Shown: positions 17,473 to 25,454 of the stretch, one piece after another
Position numbering within the stretch: the first letter of the stretch is position 1
Layout of the letters: every line of letters begins with the position of its first letter
Origin: a virus
Virus record (IMG/VR): IMGVR_UViG_3300021378_000024
Span: 1 to 60,879 of that record
Length of the DNA stretch: 60,879 bases
Reading direction: 5' to 3' (one strand)
Made by a program: the position numbers and the translations under genes
The notes under the pieces: generated by a model
What the model saw: the letters and a program-made list of their open reading frames with translations, nothing else
What the model was told of the DNA's origin: nothing
Database searches by the model: none

Positions 17473-19337
17473 GCTTTCCTCCCATCGGCCCGCAGATCAA
17501 TGCGCGGGCTCCCAAGGCGCCAAGCCGTGCACGTGCAGTTTGACTCGACGCGGAGCGACATGGCCCGGCCCCGCAGGCGCAAGTACACCTGATCGGTAAA
17601 CTGCTCGATCGGCACCGTCGCACTCTGCACGACAGAGCGCTCGTTTGTGCCGACATAGTCTCCCCCGGAGGAGTTCTGCATCTTGATCGTCATGGTGGCA
17701 TTGGGGGGCACCAGCCCGTTCGACCGCGCAAACGTCATGTCCGGTAGCATGCGGGAGATGAACATGAACCGTTCGCCGTCAGCGATGTCCACGGGGCTTG
17801 ACTCGATGTAGGCGCCGAGGGCCGCAGCAGGGTTGGACTCGCCATCAGTGATGCCTGTCTCGTGGTAGTATAGGTACCCGTCGGGCGCCGCCGCGATCGG
17901 CGTCGAGTAGATGCCCCGGTCTATCCACGCGGTGCGGGACATGGCACCATAGTACCACGCATCTTGCAGGTAGTTGTACACCACATACCGGTCGTTGCTC
18001 TGCGAGCCGGCGGAGGGGTAGAACCACCAGACCTCACCAAACGCACCGTTGTGGCCGCCATAGACCTTGGCGTACTGGGCGGCGTTGATGTTGTCGAAGA
18101 CATAGGCCTTCACGTCGCAGGGGATCTGCTGCACGATGCCGTTGAATCGGTAGAACTCTCCCTTGCCCATCCACAGGACGTCGTCGCCAATTGATACCGC
18201 CGCCTTGGGCCCTGCGATCGTGGTGCCGTAAGACACCTCATTCAGGCCGAAGGTAAATGGCGGGCCGATGAACTGCACGGAGTGCACTGAGACGTCCGTG
18301 ATGACCAGCGTCAACTGCTTTGTGGCCACGGCGGCGACGATCTCGCTCCCGGAGCTGATGCGCAGACTGCCCGCGGTGTTGTTGGGCCGCGTCTCCCAGT
18401 CAATAAGACTCTCTTGCGCCGAGAACCGAATGAGCAGGGGGTCGAGCACGCCGACGTTGAACTCGTCGTCGGTGCCAAAAACCAGAAGGTGCCGGTCGCG
18501 GTCGGACAAGAGCACGATGTTCGCGACGGTCGGCGCAGAGTTGGCACCCGAGAGAGCGGTGATGTTTACGCCCCGAGTCGCGAAGCCGGACGTCCGGTCC
18601 CAATAGTAGATAGCGCCGCCGCGCGGCGCAAAGACGAGATCTTCGCCGTAGTTCGTGTGGCTCCAGACACGCAGCTGGGCACCGGAGATCGACGTGTCCA
18701 CCGCTTCCCCCCAGCCGCCGACGCCCCAGCCACCGGCACCCCAGCCGTTACCTTCTACAGAAGTGTCGAGGCCGGTGTTGATCTGGTATGCGCCTACCAC
18801 TGACGCTCCGCCGTTGCCGGTGTCGCTCGCGTTTGCCGCGGTCGCCAGCACAATCTCGTAGGTGTCCGTGTCTAGGACGTTGGCGATCTGGTGCTCGGCG
18901 TTCAGTACCGGGGCCGTGACGGTCCCGCCAAGGGAAACAGCGCCAGAGAACGTGACAAAATCGTTGGCCAATGCGCCGTGGGACGTGTGCGTAACCGTGA
19001 GCGTCGTGCTGCCGTCGGTGGCAGCGAAAGTCACGGCCCCGGCAGTGGTCGTCAGACGCAGGGGGGTGAGGTCGACATATGCGCCACCTCGGTTGAGGTA
19101 GTACTTAAGCTCCGTCCCGACCCCGAGAAGCTGACCGCCGTCCAGTGTTCGCCACCCAATCAATGCACGGCATACCCCGAGAAACTGGGTCGTCGACGTC
19201 TTGGCCCAACCCCCGATCGTCTCGGGAGCACCCTCGCGAAACCGTATGCGATTGCAGTCAAACCAGCCTCCCTCATTCGAGTAGGCCGTGACCTCCCGGT
19301 TGATGCCGGGCCGGAACTGCATTTTGGTTAGCGCCAT
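17469..19337 (-). CDS. Tail hub / packaged-DNA stabilisation-type protein
   Basis: A 622-aa protein opening with MALTKMQFRPGINREVTAYSNEGGWFDCNRIRFREG.PE.IGGW, the signature start of a tail protein widespread in marine short-tailed phages and functionally likened to P22 gp10 or T7 gp12. WGAGGWGVGGWGEA near residue 205 is another hallmark. The rest is beta-rich and fits a propeller-like nozzle subunit. It probably forms the tail tube or hub below the adaptors. The family is recognised from the N-terminus; the exact equivalence is inferred. Confidence 0.8.
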   Translation of the reverse strand: MALTKMQFRPGINREVTAYSNEGGWFDCNRIRFREGAPETIGGWAKTSTTQFLGVCRALIGWRTLDGGQLLGVGTELKYYLNRGGAYVDLTPLRLTTTAGAVTFAATDGSTTLTVTHTSHGALANDFVTFSGAVSLGGTVTAPVLNAEHQIANVLDTDTYEIVLATAANASDTGNGGASVVGAYQINTGLDTSVEGNGWGAGGWGVGGWGEAVDTSISGAQLRVWSHTNYGEDLVFAPRGGAIYYWDRTSGFATRGVNITALSGANSAPTVANIVLLSDRDRHLLVFGTDDEFNVGVLDPLLIRFSAQESLIDWETRPNNTAGSLRISSGSEIVAAVATKQLTLVITDVSVHSVQFIGPPFTFGLNEVSYGTTIAGPKAAVSIGDDVLWMGKGEFYRFNGIVQQIPCDVKAYVFDNINAAQYAKVYGGHNGAFGEVWWFYPSAGSQSNDRYVVYNYLQDAWYYGAMSRTAWIDRGIYSTPIAAAPDGYLYYHETGITDGESNPAAALGAYIESSPVDIADGERFMFISRMLPDMTFARSNGLVPPNATMTIKMQNSSGGDYVGTNERSVVQSATVPIEQFTDQVYLRLRGRAMSLRVESNCTCTAWRLGSPRIDLRADGRKA

Positions 19338-19359
19338 TTGCTACTCGCTCCGTTGACCG

Positions 19360-20387
19360 CTACCTCAGCACATTCCGGCGTGAGACCGTCCAAGCACCCA
19401 CAACCCTCCAGCGATGTCCTGCGGGGACAATGAAGCTTGCGTTCGCGTCACTGTCGTCGCCGTCATTGTCTAGGTTCAGGGTTTCTATCCAAGTAGTCCC
19501 GTTGGTCGAAAAGCCGATTGTTTTGGCGCCAGACCCGTTGAAGGATACCATGACTTGTATGGACCTGCCTGTGGTGTTTTGGTATACTGTACCAGACGCG
19601 ATGGCCCCGTCATTATACCATTGCTGGCCGTCACCAATGGCCCGGCTCTCAACTGCCGCCCGCACATTCGCAGGGCTGACGATTGTAGCGGTCGTGTTTG
19701 TCCCCGCTTCCCACACCGATGTCGCATGTGACGCTGTCGAGGCTTTGCCGTTCAACTGCGTCTGGATGTTACTGGTGACGCCGTCGGTGTAGTTCAGCTC
19801 GGCAGTGGTCGCTGTGAGGCCATCCAGTTTATCGAACTCGGCCGTCGTGACACCCGTCGCCCGCAGGTCCTTTGCGTAGTTCAGGTCCGCCACTACACCG
19901 GTGAATCCGTCGAGCTTGTTGAGCTCCGCCGCAGTGGACGTAACACCAAAAGTGCCCAAACTGAGCGTCGTAGACCCAAGGGCAGTGACGTGCCCGTAGG
20001 TGTCCAAGGTTACACCTTGGATGACCGTGGCACCGGAGTTGTTCACGGACCCCTGTGAGCTTGTATCCGCGTGGCTGATCGTGCGGTTAGCGGCGAGGCT
20101 GCCACCACCCGTAAGTCCTGCACCAGCAGATATGGTCGTCGCGGTGGCAGCCTTGCCGTTCAACTGCGTCTGGATATTACTGGTGACGCCGCCGGTGTAG
20201 TTCAGTTCGGCGGTAGTCGCTGTGACGCCGTCGAGGATGTTCAGCTCTGCCGCAGTGGCAGTGACGCCGTCGAGGATGTTGAGTTCCGCTGTCGTGGCCG
20301 TGACGCCGTCGAGGATGTTGAGTTCCGCTGTCGTAGCCGTGACGCCGTCGAGGATGTTCAGCTCTGCCGCAGTGGCAGTGACGCCGT
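19360..20387 (-). pseudogene. Tail fibre, C-terminal part (out of frame with its N-terminus)
   Basis: This frame continues the fibre begun on 20358-21089 but is shifted by one base at about 20383-20388. It opens with four 13-residue units (TATTAELNILDGV-type), then ELNYTGGVTSNIQTQLNGKA, a second ELN.LDG/ELNYTDG series, and a C-terminal beta domain ending in a Trp-rich strand (HRWRVVGAWTVSRRNVLR). An internal ATG at 20163 could give a 267-aa fragment, but no clear independent gene start is visible. The repeats and domain style are typical of trimeric phage fibres. It is either genuinely broken or carries an assembly or sequencing error. Confidence 0.7.
20222..20377. repeat. 39-bp tandem repeat (four copies) in the tail-fibre gene
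   Basis: Units begin with GTGACGCCGTCGAGGATGTT at 20222, 20261, 20300 and 20339; a broken fifth start lies at 20378. Each unit encodes 13 residues (ELNILDGVTATTA on the minus strand). The frameshift lies exactly at the 20378 edge. Confidence 0.9.
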
Positions 20388-21089
20388 ACCACCGAGGCTT
20401 AGGTCAGCCGCACTAACGGTGCCGCTAAACGTGCCGGTCGTCCCGCTAATCGCCGCCGGGGTCGTCCCGCCGATCACAGCACCGTCGACGGTCCCGCCAT
20501 TGACGTCTGGGGACGTGAGGGTCTTGTTGGTCAGCGTCTGAGTGTTGCTGGCAGTGGTGATCGCCGCACCGCCAACCGTACCGGAAGTGGCCGTGATTGC
20601 ACCTGCCGAGAAGCCCCCGGAGCCGTCCCGCTGCACCACGGCGTTGGCCGTGTTCGCGCTGGTCGCGGTGTTCATGACAGCGGTGACGTCGAAGACAGCC
20701 GAGCTCGCACCCACGCCGGTGCAGACCACGACAGCGCTGCGCCCCGCAGCAATCGTCGCGTTGCCCCCGGACCCCTGCGTAATGACGACAGACTGGTCAG
20801 TAGAGTTCCGGATGAAGTAGGTCTTCTGCGCCGTGCTAGGGGCCACCGTCACCGTAGCGGTGCCGCCCGGGGTGCCCGTGAAAGTGACGGCCGCATACTG
20901 ACCCTCCGACAGCGTGCCGCCGGCCGTAGTGAGGGTATAGCTTGTCGACGTCAAGGCGATCGACGTGCTGCCGTTGAGGGCGCGGTCGATGATATCAGAG
21001 CTCAGGTTTACGGTATCGCCCCAAAGACCCGCCTGCTCGCCGTCACCGGGCTTCTCGATACCTGTATTCTGGGTAAACGTACTGGGCAT
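20358..21089 (-). CDS. Tail fibre, N-terminal part
   Basis: The 243-aa N-terminal part starts MPSTFTQNTGIEKPGDGEQAGLWGDTVN, a widespread fibre N-terminus thought to attach to the tail. Beta-rich repeats follow (TYFIRNSTDQSVVITQG, NTQTLTNKTLTSPDVNGGTV). The reading frame runs off as LGGTASLPLRQS-stop. Adding one G near 20384 would give LGGTAVTATAAELNILDGV, a sequence style common in intact fibres. The start overlaps the preceding gene's stop (TGATG). Confidence 0.8.
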   Translation of the reverse strand: MPSTFTQNTGIEKPGDGEQAGLWGDTVNLSSDIIDRALNGSTSIALTSTSYTLTTAGGTLSEGQYAAVTFTGTPGGTATVTVAPSTAQKTYFIRNSTDQSVVITQGSGGNATIAAGRSAVVVCTGVGASSAVFDVTAVMNTATSANTANAVVQRDGSGGFSAGAITATSGTVGGAAITTASNTQTLTNKTLTSPDVNGGTVDGAVIGGTTPAAISGTTGTFSGTVSAADLSLGGTASLPLRQS

Positions 21090-21508
21090 CAGACGATCCT
21101 CACGATTGCGGATGCTGCCGTTGCAGCAGGAAATTGCACGGTAAATGTAGCGCCAACGGCAGAGCGATCAGCGCCGAAGTCCAGCACCGCCACGGCACGG
21201 TCCGACGACGAGCTGTTGTATATGAGCGCCCCGCGAGCCGTGAGCGTCGCCGCAGGCCACGCCGCGTCGGCGAAGTCAACAAGCGCGACCGTCCCGTCTA
21301 GGCTAGGTGCCACGGCAGACAGCGCCACACCCCCTGCGGTGTATCCGGTGCCGACAACCTCACCGGATGCCGTATACGCCGTCGTAGCCGGGCTCAAGTC
21401 AGCCGTGCTGGTATACAGCGCCAGCTTGAATGTGGCCGTATCGAAGTCATGCAGGGCCAGCATGAGCTCCCGCTTGAACGATGTGCACATCCCCTGAATG
21501 ATCGCCAT
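21089..21508 (-). CDS. Beta-rich structural protein, 139 aa
   Basis: The start at 21508 (MAIIQGMCTSFKRELMLALHDF) is chosen over the longer frame because bases upstream of it encode the adaptor gene in another frame and because it starts just after that gene's stop. The pattern TFKLALYTSTADLSPATTAYTASGEVVGTGYTAGG is characteristic of a small phage protein usually found beside fibres. Later ARGALIYNSSSSDRAVAVLDFGADRSA gives strong beta strands. Probably a virion protein; function unknown. Confidence 0.75.
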   Translation of the reverse strand: MAIIQGMCTSFKRELMLALHDFDTATFKLALYTSTADLSPATTAYTASGEVVGTGYTAGGVALSAVAPSLDGTVALVDFADAAWPAATLTARGALIYNSSSSDRAVAVLDFGADRSAVGATFTVQFPAATAASAIVRIV

Positions 21509-21509
21509 A

Positions 21510-22154
21510 TCAACCCCTCGCCCGGATCTGGCCGTCGCGGTAGTCGTCGCGCTTGGCACGCACGTCGATGCCGACCAGCTGCCGCATCGCTTCCTCGTAC
21601 TGCTGCCGGTACTGCGCCATGACGTCCGTCTCGCCCTTGAGGTAGGTGTAGGCCTCCACCAGAGAACCGTAGAGCAGAACGGTTTCGGCGTTGTCCCCAA
21701 GCCACGACGTGCTCGCGTCCACGATCGACGGCGGGTCGTAGTAATACTGGATCTCCACACTGTATATGGCGTCCGGCGTCGGCCCCAGAAGGAAGTTGCC
21801 TGTGCTGGCCGACACATCGCCGTCGAGCTGCGCGTAGAACCTCGGCAGTCCCTCGGTGCCGCTGGGATAGGCCTCGCGGATAAAGCTGGGGTCCTTGTCG
21901 TAGAGGAAGTGGTAGTCCCCGTAGCCGTCGATGACGGCAAGGGAGAACACCGCCAGCATGTCTGCCGGGCGGGCCAGTGTGGCAGTGGACGCAGTTGTGG
22001 CCAGCGTAGCGACCTTGCGGAGCTCGGGGAGCATGACAGTGCGATACACCCGCTGCTCCGTCTGGCGAACGAAGCGCGGAATGTTGGCCACGAACGTCGG
22101 TTCGCGGCTTTCGGTGTAGTCCTGTATCAGCTCCACGAGCTCGGCGTAGTTCAT
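21510..22154 (-). CDS. Head-tail adaptor-like protein
   Basis: A 214-aa protein beginning MNYAELVELIQDYTESREPTFVANIPRFVRQTEQRVYR, typical of phage adaptor proteins (gp6 / tail tubular A-like helical bundle). The middle holds PSGTEGLPRFYAQLDG and IQYYYDPPSIV, also typical. It probably forms a ring between portal and tail hub. It ends 2 bases from the next gene. Confidence 0.75.
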   Translation of the reverse strand: MNYAELVELIQDYTESREPTFVANIPRFVRQTEQRVYRTVMLPELRKVATLATTASTATLARPADMLAVFSLAVIDGYGDYHFLYDKDPSFIREAYPSGTEGLPRFYAQLDGDVSASTGNFLLGPTPDAIYSVEIQYYYDPPSIVDASTSWLGDNAETVLLYGSLVEAYTYLKGETDVMAQYRQQYEEAMRQLVGIDVRAKRDDYRDGQIRARG

Positions 22155-22157
22155 GGC

Positions 22158-22367
22158 TTACATTGCCTTGTATTTGCCGCCGCGAGTGGCCGCGCCCATG
22201 CCGCGGCACATGCCGCCCTTGGCCATCTTCTTTGGTGCAACAGCGTCACCGCGCTCGGCTTCAGGTGTCAAGTCCACCGGGCGGGCCCGGGGGCGCAGCG
22301 ACGTGAGTGGGGCTGAGGTGGGACGCGCACGAGGACGAGTCCGCTTCTTCGTTGTCTCTTTGGCCAT
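22158..22367 (-). CDS. Small basic protein with MAKGG-C-RGMGAATRGGKY tail
   Basis: A 69-aa, Arg/Lys/Pro-rich protein. The C-terminal motif KMAKGGMCRGMGAATRGGKYK recurs in tiny proteins encoded between adaptor and tail genes of marine phages. Probably virion-associated or DNA-interacting; unknown. Confidence 0.65.
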   Translation of the reverse strand: MAKETTKKRTRPRARPTSAPLTSLRPRARPVDLTPEAERGDAVAPKKMAKGGMCRGMGAATRGGKYKAM

Positions 22368-22368
22368 G

Positions 22369-22689
22369 TCAGTCTCCTGTGGCGACGGTTACGGTGCCGA
22401 CGGCACCAGTGAGGTGAGTGAGCGGGTGGCCCACGGGGTTCCACCCGAAAAGGCCTGTAACCTGAGCTTGGTCTGTCTCCGGGCGCGGGTCCCGCAGAGA
22501 CCGCGGATCAACGATACGCAGTCGACCCAAGAAGTTCTGGGGGTGGTCCGGATCAGCGACGTCGCGCCCGACACGCAGGCCGGTGCGGCGGCCGTTCTTG
22601 TACTCATAGACAAGGTCGGAGAGCTTGTAGCGGAACCCCGTCCTGTCGCAGATGCCAAGCGCTTTGGTACCTTTTGCGTACTGGGACAT
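22369..22689 (-). CDS. Conserved small phage structural protein, 106 aa
   Basis: MSQYAKGTKALGICDRTGFRYKLSDLVYEYKNGRRTGLRVGRDVADPDHPQNFLGR is a pattern I recognise from many adaptor-region genes. The conserved Cys and Arg-rich strand-turn core suggest a compact metal or nucleic-acid binding fold, but nothing is established here. Its start overlaps the upstream gene's stop by one base (TGATG). Confidence 0.75.
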   Translation of the reverse strand: MSQYAKGTKALGICDRTGFRYKLSDLVYEYKNGRRTGLRVGRDVADPDHPQNFLGRLRIVDPRSLRDPRPETDQAQVTGLFGWNPVGHPLTHLTGAVGTVTVATGD

Positions 22690-23363
22690 CAGAAGCCCCC
22701 CGGGTAGAACGGTGCGAAGAAGGTCGACGACTTATCGCGGTCCTCGTCAGCAGCCCGCTGGAACTGCTCCTCGTAAATCTGCTTGAGCACCAACGCACGG
22801 TTGGCCGCCTCGGGCCGCTTCGACGCGATCTCATATGCAAGCCCCGCGACAAGCGCCGGGATAAACCGGGGTGGGATCGCCGCGGAGCCACCGGCGCCAG
22901 AAGCCACACCGTCGATACCCCGCAACCGGTAAAAGAACAGCGTGTAGCTCTGGGCCGCGTCGGGCACCGGCCACAGCGTAGCGGTAACGCTAGACGCACC
23001 GCGCGTGACGTAAACCTGCGTCGGGCGCCCCTGCAGTGCCTTGTTGGTCTGCGTGGCGTAAGTGGAGACACTGATGCGCTCCAGCGCCGTGTCGAGCTGG
23101 GCCTGCCCAGTGCCGGTGCGCAGTTGGTGCTCAATGAGGTCGATCGTGTCGTCAGGCATGGTGTATTCGGCCTGACCTGCGACCAGCGGCGTGGTGCCCG
23201 ACGCAATCGTGAAGAGATTCAGGCCGCGGTTCTGCCATTCCAGCGCCAGCAGGTTGAGACTGCGCCGCGCTGTGCGCATGTCATAGCCCGAACGCATCTC
23301 GAGGCCGGCACGTTCATATGCCTCCTCGAAAAGTTCAGCGATGTCGGGTACGACGACGGCCAT
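22689..23363 (-). CDS. Second head-tail adaptor (P22 gp4-like)
   Basis: A 224-aa helical protein: IAELFEEAYERAGLEMRSGYDMRTARRSLNLLALEWQNRGLNLFTI at the N-terminus, a beta-strand middle with GRPTQVYVTRGASSVTATLWPVPD, and a C-terminal helix with YEEQFQRAADEDRDKSS. This is a common marine-phage protein assigned to head completion or tail gp4-like adaptors. It likely binds below the portal ring. Confidence 0.75.
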   Translation of the reverse strand: MAVVVPDIAELFEEAYERAGLEMRSGYDMRTARRSLNLLALEWQNRGLNLFTIASGTTPLVAGQAEYTMPDDTIDLIEHQLRTGTGQAQLDTALERISVSTYATQTNKALQGRPTQVYVTRGASSVTATLWPVPDAAQSYTLFFYRLRGIDGVASGAGGSAAIPPRFIPALVAGLAYEIASKRPEAANRALVLKQIYEEQFQRAADEDRDKSSTFFAPFYPGGF

Positions 23364-23366
23364 GTG

Positions 23367-23660
23367 TTATACCATCCTGCCCTTGGTACGGCCCTTGATG
23401 CACTTGCCGTCGCCACGCCCAACCTTCCCGCCTTCTTTCATGCGGGTGACGCCGGTTGGCGCAGACGGTCCGCTGGGGCCACCGGCATCGCTCGCGCGGC
23501 GCTTCTTCGCCCGGTTGGCTAGGGCCAAGACTGGGGAGATGCCAAACTCTAGGATGCCTTCCGGCTTGCCTGACTTCAGGCTCTGGGCGATAGCCACGGC
23601 CGGGCTGAGCATACCGAGTATCTCTCCGCCACCCTTACGTTTCTGCACTGGCTTTTTCAT
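23367..23660 (-). CDS. Small basic protein with MKEGGKVGRGDGKCIKG tail
   Basis: A 97-aa protein with a hydrophobic middle (MLSPAVAIAQSLKSG, ILEFGISPVLALANRAKKRRA) and a C-terminal RMKEGGKVGRGDGKCIKGRTKGRMV segment found in many phage adaptor regions. Its start overlaps the stop of the 42-aa gene upstream (ATGA). Function unknown. Confidence 0.7.
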   Translation of the reverse strand: MKKPVQKRKGGGEILGMLSPAVAIAQSLKSGKPEGILEFGISPVLALANRAKKRRASDAGGPSGPSAPTGVTRMKEGGKVGRGDGKCIKGRTKGRMV

Positions 23661-23785
23661 GCTCTACTCCTCGCCGTCTTCTTCGGTTGTGCCACAAATT
23701 GCTTGCCTTTGCGAGTCCCTTCTCGCTTGGCACGTGTTGTAGCGGCGTATTCGGCAGGGCTCAGCGCCTCTCGGGCCTTGGCCAT
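23657..23785 (-). CDS. Tiny basic protein, 42 aa
   Basis: Reads MAKAREALSPAEYAATTRAK then a Lys/Arg-rich tail to the TGA at 23657. It fits the ATGA-coupled chain: its stop overlaps the next gene's ATG. Tightly packed coding supports a real gene despite its length. Confidence 0.6.
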   Translation of the reverse strand: MAKAREALSPAEYAATTRAKREGTRKGKQFVAQPKKTARSRA

Positions 23786-23788
23786 GGG

Positions 23789-23938
23789 TTACTTCTTTCC
23801 GGACTTCTTCATGCATTTGCCCATGGCGCGGCACTTGGTGGGGTTCGGGCAGGATGCACAGGGCTTGAACTTCGGTGCAGGCTTCTTCATCGTGTTGCCT
23901 TTCAGCTGGCGGCCCATCTGGGCGCGGGAGATGGTCAC
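23789..23938 (-). CDS. Tiny Cys-rich basic protein, 49 aa, GTG start
   Basis: Begins with GTG at 23938 (MTISRAQMGRQLKGNTMKKP), the GTG overlapping the previous stop as GTGA. An ATG at 23890 is an alternative. The second half has four cysteines in CASCP, KCRAMGKC, a likely zinc knuckle surrounded by lysines. The MTISRAQMGRQL opening recurs in similar phage peptides, which supports the GTG. Confidence 0.6.
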   Translation of the reverse strand: MTISRAQMGRQLKGNTMKKPAPKFKPCASCPNPTKCRAMGKCMKKSGKK

Positions 23939-24087
23939 TTCGTCCTCTTGGCGGGTTTGCGCTTACGCGCCACGCCCCGGAGCGTGCCTTTGTTCTCTGC
24001 GGCGTAGAATACACGTTCTCCGCGATCTTTGCCATACTGGCGTTTCATGGCGGCTTTGATCTTCTTACCTTTGGCTGTCAGGGGCAT
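23935..24087 (-). CDS. Tiny basic protein, 50 aa
   Basis: MPLTAKGKKIKAAMKRQYGK then DRGERVFYAAENKGTLRGV and a Lys/Arg tail. This resembles a widespread phage peptide annotated only as hypothetical. Its start overlaps the stop of the 83-aa gene (TGATG) and its end overlaps the next GTG. Confidence 0.65.
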   Translation of the reverse strand: MPLTAKGKKIKAAMKRQYGKDRGERVFYAAENKGTLRGVARKRKPAKRTK

Positions 24088-24338
24088 CAGCAGTTCCACG
24101 CACGTAGTGACAGCGCTTTGCGCGTCGGTTTGCCTTTTTTGTCCTTCATCGGGCCGGGCATACCGCCCATGCGGGCACAGAAACTCTTGCGGCGTGCCGC
24201 GTCTTTTTTGGTCTTCGGGTTCGGTGCCGGGGGCTTCAGGTTCATACCCTGCTTCTTGGCCGAGGCCCGCCCCTTGGCGTTCAATCCGCCCTTGGGGTTC
24301 TTGCCTTCCTTGCGCTGCCACGCTGGCGATTTAGCCAT
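24087..24338 (-). CDS. Conserved basic phage protein (SFCARMGGM motif), 83 aa
   Basis: Opens MAKSPAWQRKEGKNPKGGLN and carries RRKSFCARMGGMPGP and ends RKALSLRAWNC. These three blocks are shared by a well-spread phage family that often lies near tail or lysis genes. Its basic composition suggests DNA or virion interior binding. The function is not known. It overlaps the spanin lipoprotein gene by 8 bases. Confidence 0.75.
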   Translation of the reverse strand: MAKSPAWQRKEGKNPKGGLNAKGRASAKKQGMNLKPPAPNPKTKKDAARRKSFCARMGGMPGPMKDKKGKPTRKALSLRAWNC

Positions 24339-24579
24339 TGCACCCAGCCTCCAGAGCCGTCAGCAGTTTGTCCCCTTTGATGAGCGCATTGTCGTCGGGG
24401 GTGACGGCCAGCGCCCGGGCGAGGTCCTGCCGCAGCAGTGCGGTGCCATCGCAGATCGCTAGGCTACTTGAGCCCGGCCCGGTCACGCATCCGCTGACGA
24501 GCAGCATCGAGGTCAGTAGCAGCGTTGGCGGCTTGAGCCTCGCGCATCCGCTTGAAAGTCTCGGCGTATTCCTGTGCAT
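24331..24579 (-). CDS. Outer-membrane lipoprotein, Rz1-like spanin subunit
   Basis: An 82-aa protein in a different frame from, and largely within, the Rz-like gene. Signal sequence then lipobox LLLTSMLLVSGC with Cys31 as the lipidation site. The mature part is short (about 50 residues) with two further Cys. An embedded lipoprotein beside endolysin and holin is the classic Rz/Rz1 arrangement. It lacks the usual proline-rich segment, so the spanin call rests on context and lipobox. Confidence 0.6.
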   Translation of the reverse strand: MHRNTPRLSSGCARLKPPTLLLTSMLLVSGCVTGPGSSSLAICDGTALLRQDLARALAVTPDDNALIKGDKLLTALEAGCNG

Positions 24580-24697
24580 CGTCTGCCTCCTGTTCCTTGC
24601 GGGCATCCTTCTTTGCGTCGTACCGGAACCACACAGTCGCGAGGCTAACGATCGCGGCCAACGCGATACCGATGATGGTCTCAATCCGCTTCAGCAT
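24464..24697 (-). CDS. Inner-membrane coiled-coil protein, Rz-like i-spanin
   Basis: A 77-aa protein with one N-terminal membrane segment (IIGIALAAIVSLATVWF, residues 8-24) and a charged coiled coil to the C-terminus (AQEYAETFKRMREAQAANAATD). This is the topology of a small Rz-type inner spanin. Its start overlaps the holin stop by one base, and the candidate o-spanin starts inside it, so the lysis genes are translationally coupled. Confidence 0.65.
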   Translation of the reverse strand: MLKRIETIIGIALAAIVSLATVWFRYDAKKDARKEQEADDAQEYAETFKRMREAQAANAATDLDAARQRMRDRAGLK

Positions 24698-24894
24698 CAG
24701 GTCATCCCACCCTTTGCCTTGGCGGCGCGGCTGGCCAAGAACGTGCCGAAGTACCCAGCCAACGCAGTGCCGATCACCAAAACGTCGTCTATCTGGAACG
24801 AGACCGTCCCGGTGCTGGCGTCAAAGAGGACCAGCCCCTGACCGGCCAGAACGCCGAACGCGAGGTACAGCCCCATGCGGATATACAAGCTCAT
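24697..24894 (-). CDS. Holin-like protein, 65 aa
   Basis: Starts at 24894 (MSLYIRMGLYLAFGVLAGQG), 2 bases after the endolysin stop. It has two hydrophobic segments (about 7-24 and 36-55) separated by a short polar turn and ends with a Lys-rich tail (ASRAAKAKGGMT), as expected of a class II holin. It would make the inner-membrane lesion that times lysis. Confidence 0.7.
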   Translation of the reverse strand: MSLYIRMGLYLAFGVLAGQGLVLFDASTGTVSFQIDDVLVIGTALAGYFGTFLASRAAKAKGGMT

Positions 24895-24896
24895 GT

Positions 24897-25454
24897 CTAC
24901 GCCTCCGTAGCCGATGTTGCGCCCTCGATGGTCTGGGGCAGGGGGATACTTGTCTTGGGCACACCAGCGGGCCAGCGGAACGCGGTAAACTCCGACCGCT
25001 TGAACGCCGCGATACTGACTTTGTCGTTCTGGTTGCCGCCCAGCAGAAAGACCTGCGTGGCGTTTGCGCCAACCACAAAGCCGACATGCCCCTGCCAGCC
25101 CTTGCCGCCGGCCCGCTTCTTGACTCCGATGCATCCGTAGAGGGGCTCAGGCAGGCCGACGCCGTATCCCTCGAACGACCGGGCCGCTAGGTTGACGCCG
25201 TCGCGCCGGCCAACGCCCGCAAGGTACAGGACCGCCCCGACGAAGGCAGCGCACCACGGCGTCTCGTCATCCTTGATGCCAGAGAACCCCGACAGGGCAA
25301 ACATCTCGACGATATCCGGGTTGTGCTTTGCACCCTTGACCTCGGAAACGCCCCGGTAGGCCTCTGCCACCGCCATCCATGGGAGCTTTGTGACAGGCTG
25401 AGCCTTGGGGCGGAACAGGGCGGCGAGCGTTCCAAAGACAGGTGCAGTGCTCAT
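24897..25454 (-). CDS. Endolysin, TIGR02594/CHAP-like cysteine peptidase or amidase
   Basis: A 185-aa protein with WMAVAEAYRGVSEVKGAKHNPDIVEMF, then DDETPWCAAFVGAVLYLAG (Cys68 as likely nucleophile), ARSFEGYG, and GHVGFVVG (His123), and LLGGNQNDKVSI. This order of motifs matches the TIGR02594 family of NlpC/P60-type cell-wall hydrolases. No signal peptide is apparent, so export through the adjacent holin is expected. Confidence 0.85.
   Translation of the reverse strand: MSTAPVFGTLAALFRPKAQPVTKLPWMAVAEAYRGVSEVKGAKHNPDIVEMFALSGFSGIKDDETPWCAAFVGAVLYLAGVGRRDGVNLAARSFEGYGVGLPEPLYGCIGVKKRAGGKGWQGHVGFVVGANATQVFLLGGNQNDKVSIAAFKRSEFTAFRWPAGVPKTSIPLPQTIEGATSATEA

Noticed and set aside
23664-24035. 123-aa minus-strand frame across the tiny basic genes
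   Set aside because: It reads across four coupled small genes that have better starts, overlaps and conserved openings.
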